This document shows, in pieces, positions 1 through 7,304 of a stretch of 28,286 nt of DNA. The DNA comes from a virus. The DNA is taken from positions 1-28,286 of the IMG/VR virus record IMGVR_UViG_3300047495_000053, one strand, 5' to 3'. Under the pieces are notes generated by a model. It saw only the letters and a list, made by a program, of their open reading frames with translations, searched no databases and was not told the DNA's origin. Positions within the stretch are counted from its first letter, which is position 1, and each line of letters starts with the position of its first letter. The position numbers and the translations under genes are program-made.

Positions 1-62
1 TCAACCGCATCCAGGACGGCCGCCGGTCGCCCGAGACCGAACTGGAGGCGGCGCATGGGTGA
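1..62 (+). CDS. 3' end of an unidentified phage gene (partial)
   Basis: The third reading frame is open from the window edge to a TGA at 60-62 and ends in ...ETELEAAHG. Only about 19 residues are visible, so no family can be named. It overlaps the next start codon (ATG at 55) by 8 bases, the tight packing seen throughout this operon, which is the main reason for treating it as real. Confidence 0.5.
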   Translation, partial: NRIQDGRRSPETELEAAHG

Positions 63-342
63 GAAGTCGAGCGCGATCCGCATCGCCACGCCCTCGGTCG
101 ACTTTGAAATCGACGCGATCGATTTCCTGGCCCGCGTCCATGTCGAGCACCGTCTTCAGCTCACCGGCTCGGAAGATCCTCCCGTCAGCGTCCATGTCGA
201 CGGCGATCACGTCGCCGTCGTCTCCGAGCTGATCGCCCTCGCCCGCTTCGGCGTCCTCGTCCGTGACGAGGCCGTGAAGGCGCCAACCCGGCGCATAGCC
301 GACGTCGTCAACGACGTCACCAGCAAGCTCAGGAGGAGCTGA
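55..342 (+). CDS. hypothetical phage protein (95 aa)
   Basis: I do not recognise this 95-residue protein. It is acidic in its first half (VDFEIDAIDFLARVHVEH) and ends in a basic tail (TSKLRRS). No membrane segment, signal peptide or metal-binding motif is visible. The start is supported by GGAGG at 45-49, about 5 bases before the ATG. It overlaps the end of the upstream frame by 8 bases and lies 2 bases before the HTH regulator gene, so it is probably co-transcribed and translationally coupled in the early operon. Function unknown. Confidence 0.7.
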   Translation: MGEKSSAIRIATPSVDFEIDAIDFLARVHVEHRLQLTGSEDPPVSVHVDGDHVAVVSELIALARFGVLVRDEAVKAPTRRIADVVNDVTSKLRRS

Positions 343-344
343 AC

Positions 345-782
345 ATGAGCCAAGACACCCACACCCCCGACCCCGTGGACATCCACGTCGGCGAGCGCAT
401 CCGGCTGCTGCGCAAGAACGCCGACATGAGCCAGCAGCAGCTGGGCGAGCTTCTGGACGTCACCTTCCAGCAGATCCAGAAGTATGAGCGCGGGACCAAC
501 CGCATCAGCGGCTCGATGATGTGGCGCGCCGCCGGTGCGCTTGGGGTCACGCCGAACGACTTCTACGAGGGCCTGCAGGGACCTTCGGTCAATCCGGACT
601 CCGTCAAGATCGTCGCGCTTCAGGCCGGCGCCGCGGCCCGAGCCTTCGCCATGATGCCGGTCCTGGCGGAAATCCCGACCCTGCCGCGGCATGCCCGCGC
701 CGCCCTCAAGGGCGTGATCGACTCGCTCGTCCACCTAGCCCGGTCCCCGGGCGGCGAGGAAGACGAGAAAGAGGCGGCCTGA
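345..782 (+). CDS. XRE-family helix-turn-helix transcriptional regulator
   Basis: This is a 145-residue DNA-binding protein. Residues about 12-68 form a Cro/C1-type HTH: VGERIRLLRKNADMSQQQLG, then TFQQIQKYERGTNRISGS as the recognition-helix part, then a helix ending in GVTPNDFYEG. The pattern with 'FQQIQKYERG' is typical of a large alphaproteobacterial XRE group found in both chromosomes and prophages. The C-terminal half (about 80-145) is Ala-rich and acidic; I see no LexA-like Ser/Lys peptidase domain, so a self-cleaving CI repressor is unlikely. AGGAGG at 331-336 is a strong ribosome binding site. It may regulate the early operon, but no operator is evident. Confidence 0.88.
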   Translation: MSQDTHTPDPVDIHVGERIRLLRKNADMSQQQLGELLDVTFQQIQKYERGTNRISGSMMWRAAGALGVTPNDFYEGLQGPSVNPDSVKIVALQAGAAARAFAMMPVLAEIPTLPRHARAALKGVIDSLVHLARSPGGEEDEKEAA

Positions 783-784
783 TC

Positions 785-1123
785 ATGACCGCTCTGGCCA
801 GCACCGCTGCATTTCCATACGCCCTCGCCCGCGCCTGTTCGGAATCGGTGTGGGCGTTCGAGACGTCGGCGGCGCTGGCCGAGGCCATTCTGCGGCGCTG
901 CGCCGGCCGTCCCTACCGCATCGTGCGCGCGGCGACGATGCTCAGCAGCGAGGCCACCCAAGCGGCGCTTACCGTCTACGCCATCGACGATGCGGGCGAG
1001 CGCATCGCCTTCGCCGGGTACGTGCTGGGGTTCGAGCACGACGTCGATGGGCTGAAGTTGGTCCTCGCCGCGGCCGCAGCCCCGCCAAGCCCCTTCAACC
1101 TTCAACCCGCGAAAGTCGCCTGA
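785..1123 (+). CDS. hypothetical phage protein (112 aa)
   Basis: This is an unrecognised 112-residue protein starting MTALASTAAF. Residues 15-70 look like an alpha/beta segment (AEAILRRCAG, YRIVRAATML, ALTVYAIDDAG), followed by a second hydrophobic strand (ERIAFAGYVLGFEHD) and an Ala/Pro-rich tail. The open frame extends further upstream, but the upstream part lies within the HTH gene; the ATG two bases after that gene's stop is the natural start. Its stop overlaps the next start (ATGA). Early-operon context only; function unknown. Confidence 0.7.
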   Translation: MTALASTAAFPYALARACSESVWAFETSAALAEAILRRCAGRPYRIVRAATMLSSEATQAALTVYAIDDAGERIAFAGYVLGFEHDVDGLKLVLAAAAAPPSPFNLQPAKVA

Positions 1124-1464
1124 TGATGTCGCGCCGCCGACCCACCCCCGTGCTCGATTTCGAAACCGGCCTCGACCCCTCTCTCGCACCGCTTGCCGGC
1201 GGCGTCCGAACCTGTCGTGAATGCGGCTGCGGCGCAGACCACGCCTGCTACCAGCTAGATCGCGGCGTCTGCGGCTGGGCCGAAAAGGACCTCTGCACCC
1301 ACTGCGTTCCCCGCGTTGAGGCCCGGCGTTGGCGCCGGCGCTTCTGTATCGCGATCGGGATTTTCGCTGGGCTTTGGGCGCTCTGCATCGCCGACGCCCT
1401 GTATGACGCCCAGGTGCACGCCGGCGAGGTCGAACACGCCGTCACCTACATGCAGGCCGCGTGA
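1123..1464 (+). CDS. Cys-rich, membrane-anchored hypothetical protein
   Basis: The protein is about 113 residues. Near the middle it has a Cys cluster (CRECGCGADHAC, then GVCGWAEKDLCTHC) that looks like a small zinc-binding module; comparable Cys-rich segments occur in uncharacterised phage proteins. A single hydrophobic stretch follows (FCIAIGIFAGLWALCIADALY), preceded by a run of Arg, which suggests a membrane anchor with the Cys-rich part in the cytoplasm. ATG overlaps the previous TGA by one base (a second ATG follows immediately). A much longer upstream open frame is a shadow of the previous gene. Function unknown. Confidence 0.65.
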   Translation: MMSRRRPTPVLDFETGLDPSLAPLAGGVRTCRECGCGADHACYQLDRGVCGWAEKDLCTHCVPRVEARRWRRRFCIAIGIFAGLWALCIADALYDAQVHAGEVEHAVTYMQAA

Positions 1465-3023
1465 TGGGCGAGGCCAAGCAACGCCGCGACGCCCTGGCCG
1501 TTGGCCAGCCGCTCAGCCGCGATCTAAATCGCTGTCCAGACTGCGGCAGCCGCAACACCGTGGTGCGCCCTTCGGGCCCGATCGCGCTGTCGCATACGCC
1601 CACGCTCATGGCTGGGTGCCTGGACTGCGAGAGGGTCTGGGAGGCGTTTCCGCCGGACTGGCGGCACGACGCGGTAGGCGCCCCGCCTTGCGATAACTGC
1701 GCCTTCGCCGCCGGCTCGCCCGAGAGCAGCGATCGCGAAGCCTGGCGCTCGCTTCTGGCGAAGCTGCGCCTGGGCCAGGAGTTCAAGTGCCACAAGGGCG
1801 CGCCGCTCGTCGTAGATCGCGAGACCTCGACGGTCGAGTTCGACGCCGACTGGATCCGCGAGCACGGCCGCACCTGCGCCGGCTTCCTGCGCGTCATGCA
1901 GCAATGGCCCGACTGGCTGGATAACCGCTTTAGCGTCAGCCACGTGCTCACGACCTACGACCAGGACCAGCTGCTGGGCGAGACGGCCGACAAGGAGGCC
2001 GAGAGATGGCGCGCGCGCAATGTCGCTTCTCGCCGGCGCCTGAAGCGAGCGCCGTCCAGCGCAGCGAGGCCTCCTGTGGCTGAACATTCCTCTATCGAAT
2101 GGACGGACGCGACCTGGAACCCGATCACGGGCTGCAGCGTGATCTCGCCCGGCTGCACCAATTGCTACGCCATGAAGCTCGCCGGCGGCCGCCTGCAGCA
2201 TCATCCCTCGCGCGCCGGCCTGACCGTACCGAGCAAGGCCGGGCCGGTGTGGACGGGCGAGGTCAGGCTGAACGAGACGATGCTGTTCGATCCCATCAGG
2301 TGGGCGAAACCGCGGCGAATCTTCGTCTGCGCCCACGGCGACCTCTTCCACGAGAACGTTCCCGACGGCTGGATCGCCCGCGTCTGGGACGTGATGGGCC
2401 GAGCGCCTCAGCACACCTATCAGGTCCTGACCAAGCGCGCCGACCGTATGCGCAGCTGGGTCAGCCGGTGGGCCGACCTCCAGGGCGAACCGGAAGACCC
2501 GAAAATGGTGCGCGGTCCAGATGAGACGCGGGCGGCACATCCCAGCGGACGCGGGCAGCTGTTCGCCGACATGCTGGCCAGCATGGGCTCGCCACCGTCG
2601 GGCGCGGCTTATCCTACGTTCGATTGGATGGACGGCCAGCGCTGGTGGCCGGATTACCTGCCGAACGTCTGGCTGGGCGTCTCGGCTGAAGACCAGGCGC
2701 GCGCAGACGGGCGTGTCGCCGACCTGGTGGCCACGCCTGCCGCCAAGCGCTTCGTCAGCTACGAGCCGGCGCTCGAGCGCATAGACTTCGGACCGGGTCT
2801 GTCGGCGATCGATTGGCTGATCTACGGCGACGAGTCCGGACCGCGCGCCCGGCCGGCGGACGAGGACTGGGCGCGGTCCGCGCGCGACCAGTGCGCCGCG
2901 GCGGGCACAGCCTTCTTTCTGAAACAACGGCGGATCGACGGCCAGATGGTCTCGCTCCCGCTTCTCGACGGCATGGTCCACGACGCCGTGCCGGACACAC
3001 CCAGTTCAGCGAGGGCGGCATGA
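1464..3023 (+). CDS. DUF5131 (phage Gp37/Gp68) protein with an N-terminal Cys-rich extension
   Basis: About 519 residues with two parts. Residues 1-130 are Cys-rich: a zinc-ribbon-like pair (C24/C27 and C52/C55), then CDNCAFAAGSPES and FKCHKG, a layout seen in separate small phage proteins. From about residue 205 the sequence is a full DUF5131 domain, opening with SSIEWTDATWNPITGC. Cysteines at about 224, 231 and 234 give C-x6-C-x2-C followed by Tyr, resembling the cluster-binding triad of radical-SAM-like proteins. Family members are common in phages; the reaction is not established. An in-frame GTG at 2076 sits where free-standing DUF5131 proteins usually begin, so this may be a fusion or may have an internal start. 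ATG 1464 is preferred over the GTG just before it because TGATG couples it to the previous gene. Confidence 0.85.
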   Translation: MGEAKQRRDALAVGQPLSRDLNRCPDCGSRNTVVRPSGPIALSHTPTLMAGCLDCERVWEAFPPDWRHDAVGAPPCDNCAFAAGSPESSDREAWRSLLAKLRLGQEFKCHKGAPLVVDRETSTVEFDADWIREHGRTCAGFLRVMQQWPDWLDNRFSVSHVLTTYDQDQLLGETADKEAERWRARNVASRRRLKRAPSSAARPPVAEHSSIEWTDATWNPITGCSVISPGCTNCYAMKLAGGRLQHHPSRAGLTVPSKAGPVWTGEVRLNETMLFDPIRWAKPRRIFVCAHGDLFHENVPDGWIARVWDVMGRAPQHTYQVLTKRADRMRSWVSRWADLQGEPEDPKMVRGPDETRAAHPSGRGQLFADMLASMGSPPSGAAYPTFDWMDGQRWWPDYLPNVWLGVSAEDQARADGRVADLVATPAAKRFVSYEPALERIDFGPGLSAIDWLIYGDESGPRARPADEDWARSARDQCAAAGTAFFLKQRRIDGQMVSLPLLDGMVHDAVPDTPSSARAA

Positions 3024-3152
3024 GCGCCCTCGCCTCATCCATCCTCCCGGGCGTCGGCGGCGCGCCCGGTTCGGATCACCGCACACCCGCGGTGTCTCAT
3101 CTCGCCCTCGCGCCTTCGCGAAGCCGCCATTGGCAACCCCTGGAGACCATCC

Positions 3153-3386
3153 ATGTCAGAACTCACCACAGCTGCGCGCGCACTCGGTTTCGGCTCGACG
3201 CTCGACGCTATCGAGGCGGCGGAAAAGGCGATCGCGGGCGTACCCGCCAACCCGGAAACTCTGGGGGCGGCGATCGCCTCCGTCGCAGCGGCCAATACGG
3301 CCGTACAGATGGCGTATGCGGCCCTGTCGCCGCTCTTCTCCGGCCTCGAGGGTCTGCTGAAGCCCGCCCCCGCGCCGCAGGGCTGA
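3153..3386 (+). CDS. small hypothetical phage protein (77 aa)
   Basis: This is a helical, Ala-rich 77-residue protein (STLDAIEAAEKAIAGVP, then LGAAIASVAAANTAVQMAY) ending in a Pro/Ala tail. No known family is recognised. There is no transmembrane segment of clear length, although the second half is quite hydrophobic. TGGAGA lies just before the ATG. It is preceded by a 129-base gap, the largest in this operon, and followed at once by a strong terminator-like hairpin, so it may close the first transcription unit. Confidence 0.6.
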   Translation: MSELTTAARALGFGSTLDAIEAAEKAIAGVPANPETLGAAIASVAAANTAVQMAYAALSPLFSGLEGLLKPAPAPQG

Positions 3387-3401
3387 TCTCTCTTCCTCAT
3401 A

Positions 3402-3430
3402 GCCGCCGGCTTCGGTCGGCGGCCCCTTTT
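3402..3430 (+). terminator. Rho-independent-like terminator
   Basis: A 9-bp GC-rich stem (3402-3410 with 3415-3423, one G-T pair) closes on a TTCG tetraloop and is followed by CCCC and a short T run (3427-3430). It lies 15 bases after a small gene and 39 bases before the next one. The stable UUCG hairpin is clear; the T tract is short, so termination may be partial, with read-through into the downstream early genes. Confidence 0.55.
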
Positions 3431-3468
3431 CAGGGCCGCGCGCTGCTGGAAAACCTCGGAACCCGCCC

Positions 3469-4482
3469 ATGACCCAGACCGGCCGCCCTGATCTCGACCA
3501 CAAGGTCCATTTCCTGGGCCGGGACACCCAGACGCCGCACTTTGTGCTGAAGGCGGGCGACAGTTGCGCCGCCATGGCTGTGCGCGCCTACGCCCAGCTG
3601 CTGACGACCGCCGGCGGCGATCTGGCCATGGTGGAGCTGGCGCATCGCCAGGCCGACGCCATGGCGCGCTGGCCGCACCAGAAGCTGCCGGACATGGAGT
3701 TCGCCGACGAGGCGCAGCGCAAGCGCCTGACCTATGAGGGCGAGCGCCGCGCTTGGTGTTGGGGCGAGCTCAGCGACGTCGCCATCGCCGAGCTGCGCGG
3801 CCGCAACGAAGCGCTGGACCTGATGGCGGATGTCCTGGGAGCGCTTGAGCCTCACGACGACGGCACCTTCGTCTACACGCCCCCCGAAGGCGCCGTGGAT
3901 CCGCTCTCCATCCTGGCCGAGCTGATGGAGGCGCGGCGCGACGGCGCGCCAAAGCCGCCCACCAACCCGCGCGTGGCCCGCGCCGAGGCCGACGCCCGAG
4001 CCTACGCCAAGACCTGTTACGTCGGCGGAAAGCGCCTGGCCGAAGTGGAGGTCCAGCTCGCCGACGTGCGACTAAAGCTCGAACAACAGGCGGCTGCTCG
4101 CGACCGCAGGCAAGGCGACGTCGCCGCCTGGTGCGCCGCGGCCTTTGGAGTCGGGCACGCCAGCTCGCTGCCCCAGCGCGGGGTTCGCCTGTTGGAGGAG
4201 TCGACCGAGGCCTATCAGGCAGCGGGCGGTGGCCGGGAGATGGCCCACCGGCTCATTGATCACGTCTTTGATCGACCCGCCGGCGCGCTGAGCCAGGAAC
4301 TGGGCGGCGTCGGCGTCACTCTGCTGGCCCTGGCCAACGCTGCGGGCCTCAGCGCCGACGACGCCGAAGCGGATGAAGTAGCGCGGATCAGGTCAAAGCC
4401 GTTTGAGCACTTCACCGCACGCAACGCGGAAAAGAATGCGGCAGGGTTCAACTGCGAGCCTGCGGCGGAGGAAGCGCCATGA
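3469..4482 (+). CDS. phage protein with C-terminal MazG-like NTP-PPase domain
   Basis: About 337 residues. The C-terminal ~110 residues match the MazG-like all-alpha nucleotide pyrophosphohydrolase type found in phages: VAAWCAAAFGVG, then RLLEESTEAYQA (E-E-x-x-E metal-binding motif near residue 243), HRLIDHVFDRP, and QELGGVGVTLLALANAAGL. The usual E-x-x-D of the second metal motif is ELGG here; the GG form also occurs in other phage relatives, as I recall them. The N-terminal part (1-200) is helical with a possible coiled coil near 175-215 (AEVEVQLADVRLKLEQQ) and is not recognised. MazG enzymes hydrolyse (d)NTPs to monophosphates; a role in nucleotide-pool or alarmone control is inference. 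Its stop overlaps the next gene by 4 bases. Confidence 0.75.
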   Translation: MTQTGRPDLDHKVHFLGRDTQTPHFVLKAGDSCAAMAVRAYAQLLTTAGGDLAMVELAHRQADAMARWPHQKLPDMEFADEAQRKRLTYEGERRAWCWGELSDVAIAELRGRNEALDLMADVLGALEPHDDGTFVYTPPEGAVDPLSILAELMEARRDGAPKPPTNPRVARAEADARAYAKTCYVGGKRLAEVEVQLADVRLKLEQQAAARDRRQGDVAAWCAAAFGVGHASSLPQRGVRLLEESTEAYQAAGGGREMAHRLIDHVFDRPAGALSQELGGVGVTLLALANAAGLSADDAEADEVARIRSKPFEHFTARNAEKNAAGFNCEPAAEEAP

Positions 4483-4736
4483 CGACATCCCCCGATAGCA
4501 TTTCAACGCGGATCGCAGCGTCCCTGGAGGCGCGCGGCGCGCCACCTCTGACCGATCCCTTCACCGACGCGGAATGGGCCGTGCTCGCCCAGTTCGGCAA
4601 ACCCGCCGTCGATCTCGAACTGACCCGCCTTGAGCGCCGCCTACAGGATGACGGCTTCTACCGCTCGGGTTTCACCAAGGGCCTTTTTCCACCCGTCGAT
4701 CCGTTCGAGGGCTGTGATCGGGAGGAAGCGCCATGA
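4479..4736 (+). CDS. hypothetical phage protein (85 aa)
   Basis: This 85-residue protein is acidic and soluble-looking. The middle, DPFTDAEWAVLAQFGKPAVD, reads as a compact helical segment, followed by LELTRLERRLQDDGFYRSGF. I do not recognise a family. It starts within the stop of the MazG-like gene (ATGA overlap) and its own stop overlaps the J-domain gene by 4 bases, so translation is almost certainly coupled to both. GGAGGAAG just before the ATG supports the start. Confidence 0.65.
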   Translation: MTTSPDSISTRIAASLEARGAPPLTDPFTDAEWAVLAQFGKPAVDLELTRLERRLQDDGFYRSGFTKGLFPPVDPFEGCDREEAP

Positions 4737-5308
4737 CGACGGCCTATCCCCTCAGCTGGCCCGAGACTATGCCGCGGACCAAGACGCGCGAGAAGGGCGC
4801 GTTCAAAACGTCGCTGGCCGGCGCGCTCACCAATGTGCAGGAGAGCCTGCGCCTCTTTGGTGAGAACTCGGGTAAGCCGATCACCGACATCGTCCTGTCG
4901 TCCAACGTCACCCTGGGGAAGACGGCGCCGGAGGATCCTGGCGTGGCGGTCTGGTTTGTCTGGGAAGGCCAGCAGATCTGCATCCCTGTGGATCGCTACC
5001 TGACACCGGCGGCGAACCTACAGGCGATCCACCACGTCATCGAGGCAAGACGGGTTGAGCTTCGCCACGGCACGCTGGCGCTGGTCCGCGCAACCTTCCA
5101 GGGCTTCAAGGCCCTGCCCTCGCCCGCTGGGTCGCACTGGTCGGATGTCCTGGGCCTGCCGCGATCGGCGACCAAGACGCAGATCGAGGCGGCCTTCCGC
5201 GACAAGTCCAAAAGCGCTCACCCGGATCAAGGCGGCTCGAACGACGCCATGGCGCGCCTGAACGACGCCCGTGGCCAAGGCCTGCGTGCAATCGGGGAGC
5301 AAGGCTGA
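4733..5308 (+). CDS. J-domain (DnaJ-like) phage protein
   Basis: This 191-residue protein has a C-terminal J domain (about 135-190): SHWSDVLGLPRSATKTQIEA, then FRDKSKSAHPDQGGSNDAMA. The HPD tripeptide, at about residues 163-165, is the signature that stimulates Hsp70/DnaK ATPase. The N-terminal 130 residues (DIVLSSNVTL, VAVWFVWEGQQICIPVDRY) form a beta-rich domain without a DnaJ zinc finger or client-binding domain, as in other phage J-domain proteins. It may recruit host DnaK to a phage complex; the target is not visible. GGAGGAAG precedes the start, with a 4-base overlap with the previous gene and 1 base with the next. Confidence 0.85.
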   Translation: MTTAYPLSWPETMPRTKTREKGAFKTSLAGALTNVQESLRLFGENSGKPITDIVLSSNVTLGKTAPEDPGVAVWFVWEGQQICIPVDRYLTPAANLQAIHHVIEARRVELRHGTLALVRATFQGFKALPSPAGSHWSDVLGLPRSATKTQIEAAFRDKSKSAHPDQGGSNDAMARLNDARGQGLRAIGEQG

Positions 5309-5610
5309 TGGCGCAGGCTACGACACCTGATGATATCCGCGACAAGCTCGCCGCTGCCTTGTCCGCCGCCGGCGCGGCCGTGACGGGCATGGCCGAGCTC
5401 CTGCGCGATGATGAGCGCCTTAATGGCGTTATATCCCATGCCGCCGCCTTCGATCTGAACCCGGGCGGCGATTTGCTGCCCCTGGGTGAAGAGGTCATCG
5501 AACCCCTGATCGATGCCTTGGTCCTGGCGATTGACGCCGGCGGCCTGGTCCGACCGCTACATCGGATTTCCGCCGCCCTGGAGCGCTTCCGGCTTGGGGA
5601 CGACGACTGA
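5308..5610 (+). CDS. hypothetical phage protein (100 aa)
   Basis: This is a 100-residue acidic, mostly helical protein (DDIRDKLAAALSAAGAAVTG, then EEVIEPLIDALVLAIDAGGL) of no recognised family. Two hydrophobic helices separated by an NPGG turn suggest a small bundle; they are too interrupted for confident membrane segments. It is joined to the J-domain gene by TGATG and to the next gene in the same way. Confidence 0.65.
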   Translation: MAQATTPDDIRDKLAAALSAAGAAVTGMAELLRDDERLNGVISHAAAFDLNPGGDLLPLGEEVIEPLIDALVLAIDAGGLVRPLHRISAALERFRLGDDD

Positions 5611-6011
5611 TGCCCGCGCTCGGCTTCAAACCCCGCTTCGCCACGCCGATCCGCGACGGCCGCAAGACGCACACCATCCGCGCGCGCATGCCGGCCGGCT
5701 TCACGATCGGCCATTGGGCGCCGCTCTACACCGGCATGCGGACCAAGCAGATCAGCCTGATCGGATCAGGCCTGATGAACCGCGCCTTCGCTGTCCGCTT
5801 GGACTTCGACGCCGGCCTGATCGATTCGACGAAGACCTACTGGAAGAGCGCCCGTGAGCTCGACGCCTTCGCCGCCAGCGACGGCTTCGCCGACTGGCGG
5901 GACATGGAGGATTTCTGGGCAGTCAACCACAAGGGCATCCGCCAGTTTACCGGCGTGCTGCTGGGTTGGGGCACGCTCGTGCGCGAGCACCGCATTGGGG
6001 CCAAGCCATGA
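5610..6011 (+). CDS. ASCH/PUA-like domain protein
   Basis: This 133-residue protein opens with LGFKPRFATPIRDGRKTHTI, the strand-helix entry of ASCH-fold proteins (hydrophobic strand, phenylalanine, then G-(K/R)-K-T). After a central strand (QISLIGSGLMNRAFAVRLDF) comes the FADWRDMEDFWAV segment that phage ASCH-like proteins also show. ASCH domains are PUA-related RNA-binding folds and some members are amidohydrolases acting on N4-acetylcytidine; which applies here cannot be told. It is tightly packed with the preceding and following genes. Family assignment is from motif recall only. Confidence 0.7.
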   Translation: MPALGFKPRFATPIRDGRKTHTIRARMPAGFTIGHWAPLYTGMRTKQISLIGSGLMNRAFAVRLDFDAGLIDSTKTYWKSARELDAFAASDGFADWRDMEDFWAVNHKGIRQFTGVLLGWGTLVREHRIGAKP

Positions 6012-6304
6012 CCTTCACGGCCGCCCCGAATGTCCTCATCACGCCGGCGACTTTGCGCACGTCCAAATGGCGGTTCGTCATGCACCTCAATATGGGGCGC
6101 GTGCACGTGACGAACCGGGAATGCGTGGACTTCGAAGGCCTGACCTTAAGCGACAGTTACGATCGGAAGATGCGCACGACGACACGCACCTTCTTCGTCG
6201 CGGGTGACACGCGGGAGTTCGAAACGGTTCAGGACGCCGCAAGGGCCTGGAATGATCAGCATCGCCGTTGGGCGGAAGAGGCTCAGGGGAGCGAGGCGGC
6301 ATGA
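6008..6304 (+). CDS. hypothetical phage protein (98 aa)
   Basis: This is an unrecognised 98-residue protein, beta-rich at first (WRFVMHLNMGRVHVTNREC, then DSYDRKMRTTTRTFFVAGDT) and ending in a helix (QDAARAWNDQHRRWAEEAQG). ATG 6008 is chosen over an in-frame ATG at 5966 because it overlaps the ASCH gene's TGA in the ATGA arrangement used across this operon. It ends with an ATGA overlap into the next gene. Confidence 0.65.
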   Translation: MTFTAAPNVLITPATLRTSKWRFVMHLNMGRVHVTNRECVDFEGLTLSDSYDRKMRTTTRTFFVAGDTREFETVQDAARAWNDQHRRWAEEAQGSEAA

Positions 6305-6633
6305 ACGTTGTGAACATGATCACCGGCAGGCCTGTGCACGTCCCCTCAATCGCAGTGATGGAACGGGCTCGCGTGGAAATCGCCGCAAACACCGCGCGGC
6401 TGCACGAGTGCCGCCGGCGCGATCGCGAACGCAAGCGCGCTTGGCGCTACCTCAAAAAGGGCGGGATCATCCTGAGGGAGGATATCGGCGGCGTCGTAGG
6501 CGTACGGTGGTGCAAGCCCACGAGGTCGGGTGGCTTCGATGCGCCGACCTGCGCGCGCTGGGTTGCGGCCGGCCGCCTGATCCAAGCCGACGACGTGGCC
6601 AATGGCTACCGGTGGCACGAGGTGTCGGCATGA
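6301..6633 (+). CDS. hypothetical basic protein (110 aa), possibly nucleic-acid binding
   Basis: This protein has 110 residues. The first half holds a strongly basic helix (LHECRRRDRERKRAWRYLKK); the second (GIILREDIGGVVGVRWCKP, then GRLIQADDVANGYRWHE) looks like a small beta/winged segment. The basic charge fits DNA or RNA binding, but no known family is recognised. The start at 6301 uses the ATGA overlap with the preceding gene and GGAG just upstream; an upstream in-frame ATG at 6268 lies inside that gene. It ends with an ATGA overlap into the next gene. Confidence 0.6.
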   Translation: MNVVNMITGRPVHVPSIAVMERARVEIAANTARLHECRRRDRERKRAWRYLKKGGIILREDIGGVVGVRWCKPTRSGGFDAPTCARWVAAGRLIQADDVANGYRWHEVSA

Positions 6634-7304
6634 TGGCCAGTAGGGTCGGTGGGCGACCGCCAACAAAGGAGCAAATCGCGGCGCTCACTGAGCTAGTCGC
6701 CGTGACAGACCTAAAGGACGCAGTCGAGAAGTCGATCGCGCATATCGAGGCGCAGCTCGACTTCAGCGATCGTGATGAGGGCTGGGCGCGCGGCGCCGTG
6801 AATGCGCTCGCTCTGCATCGGTATGCGGCCCGTCTGCTGGCGCGCAGGATCGCGCAGCTTCGCTCGCCGGATGAACCTGTGCGCCGCCCTCGAGAGGCCA
6901 ACGACGCGCTGACGAATTACGCCCTGGTCGAGCGGCCGACGTTCGATCCGGCGGCAAGCAGAACAATCGTCCACGTCGATAAGGTTCTACAGGAATTGAC
7001 AGATCTGATCGCGGCGATAGATCTCGATCGCGGGGATGAAATCGCCAACGGGCCCGGGCGACGGGACGAGGGCTTCCTTGCGATCACGAGCGGCATCCTA
7101 AAGCGCCTCCGCTGTGAACGTCACGAGCTCACGCTGCGGCGTGCTTCGCTGCTCAAGGATCAGCGGCAGACTGAGCACAGCATAAGGCAAGTCGGGCGCG
7201 AAAGCGCTTTCATCGAAGCCGCGCAGCTGGTCCTCGATCGCGAAACCTACCTTCGAGTGTGGGCGACGGCCGATCGGATAAGGTCAGAAAGCGCCGCCGC
7301 ATGA
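6630..7304 (+). CDS. hypothetical helical protein (224 aa)
   Basis: About 224 residues and almost entirely helical: an N-terminal segment rich in Glu and Leu (KEQIAALTELVAVTDLKDAV), a long Ala/Arg-rich centre, and a C-terminal helix pair (RCERHELTLRRASLLKDQRQ) that could form a coiled coil. No catalytic motif or family is recognised. The open frame extends upstream to 6204, but that part overlaps two other genes; ATG 6630 fits the operon's ATGA pattern (a second ATG follows at 6633). It is coupled by 4 bases to the downstream methylase gene. Confidence 0.65.
   Translation: MMASRVGGRPPTKEQIAALTELVAVTDLKDAVEKSIAHIEAQLDFSDRDEGWARGAVNALALHRYAARLLARRIAQLRSPDEPVRRPREANDALTNYALVERPTFDPAASRTIVHVDKVLQELTDLIAAIDLDRGDEIANGPGRRDEGFLAITSGILKRLRCERHELTLRRASLLKDQRQTEHSIRQVGRESAFIEAAQLVLDRETYLRVWATADRIRSESAAA

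Noticed and set aside
2006-2083. 25-residue frame with AAGGAGG upstream inside the DUF5131 fusion gene
   Set aside because: The apparent ribosome binding site is explained by Lys-Glu-Ala codons of the main frame, and the peptide shows no features.
1524-2981. 485-codon minus-strand frame opposite the DUF5131 gene
   Set aside because: It is a high-GC shadow of a gene with clear family motifs; its protein is Arg/Pro/Ala-rich with no recognisable domain.
3020-3472. Plus-strand open frame starting at the ATGA overlap after the DUF5131 gene
   Set aside because: It would cover the whole 77-residue gene at 3153 and run across the terminator hairpin; the protein is Arg/His/Ser-rich and looks like an out-of-frame reading.
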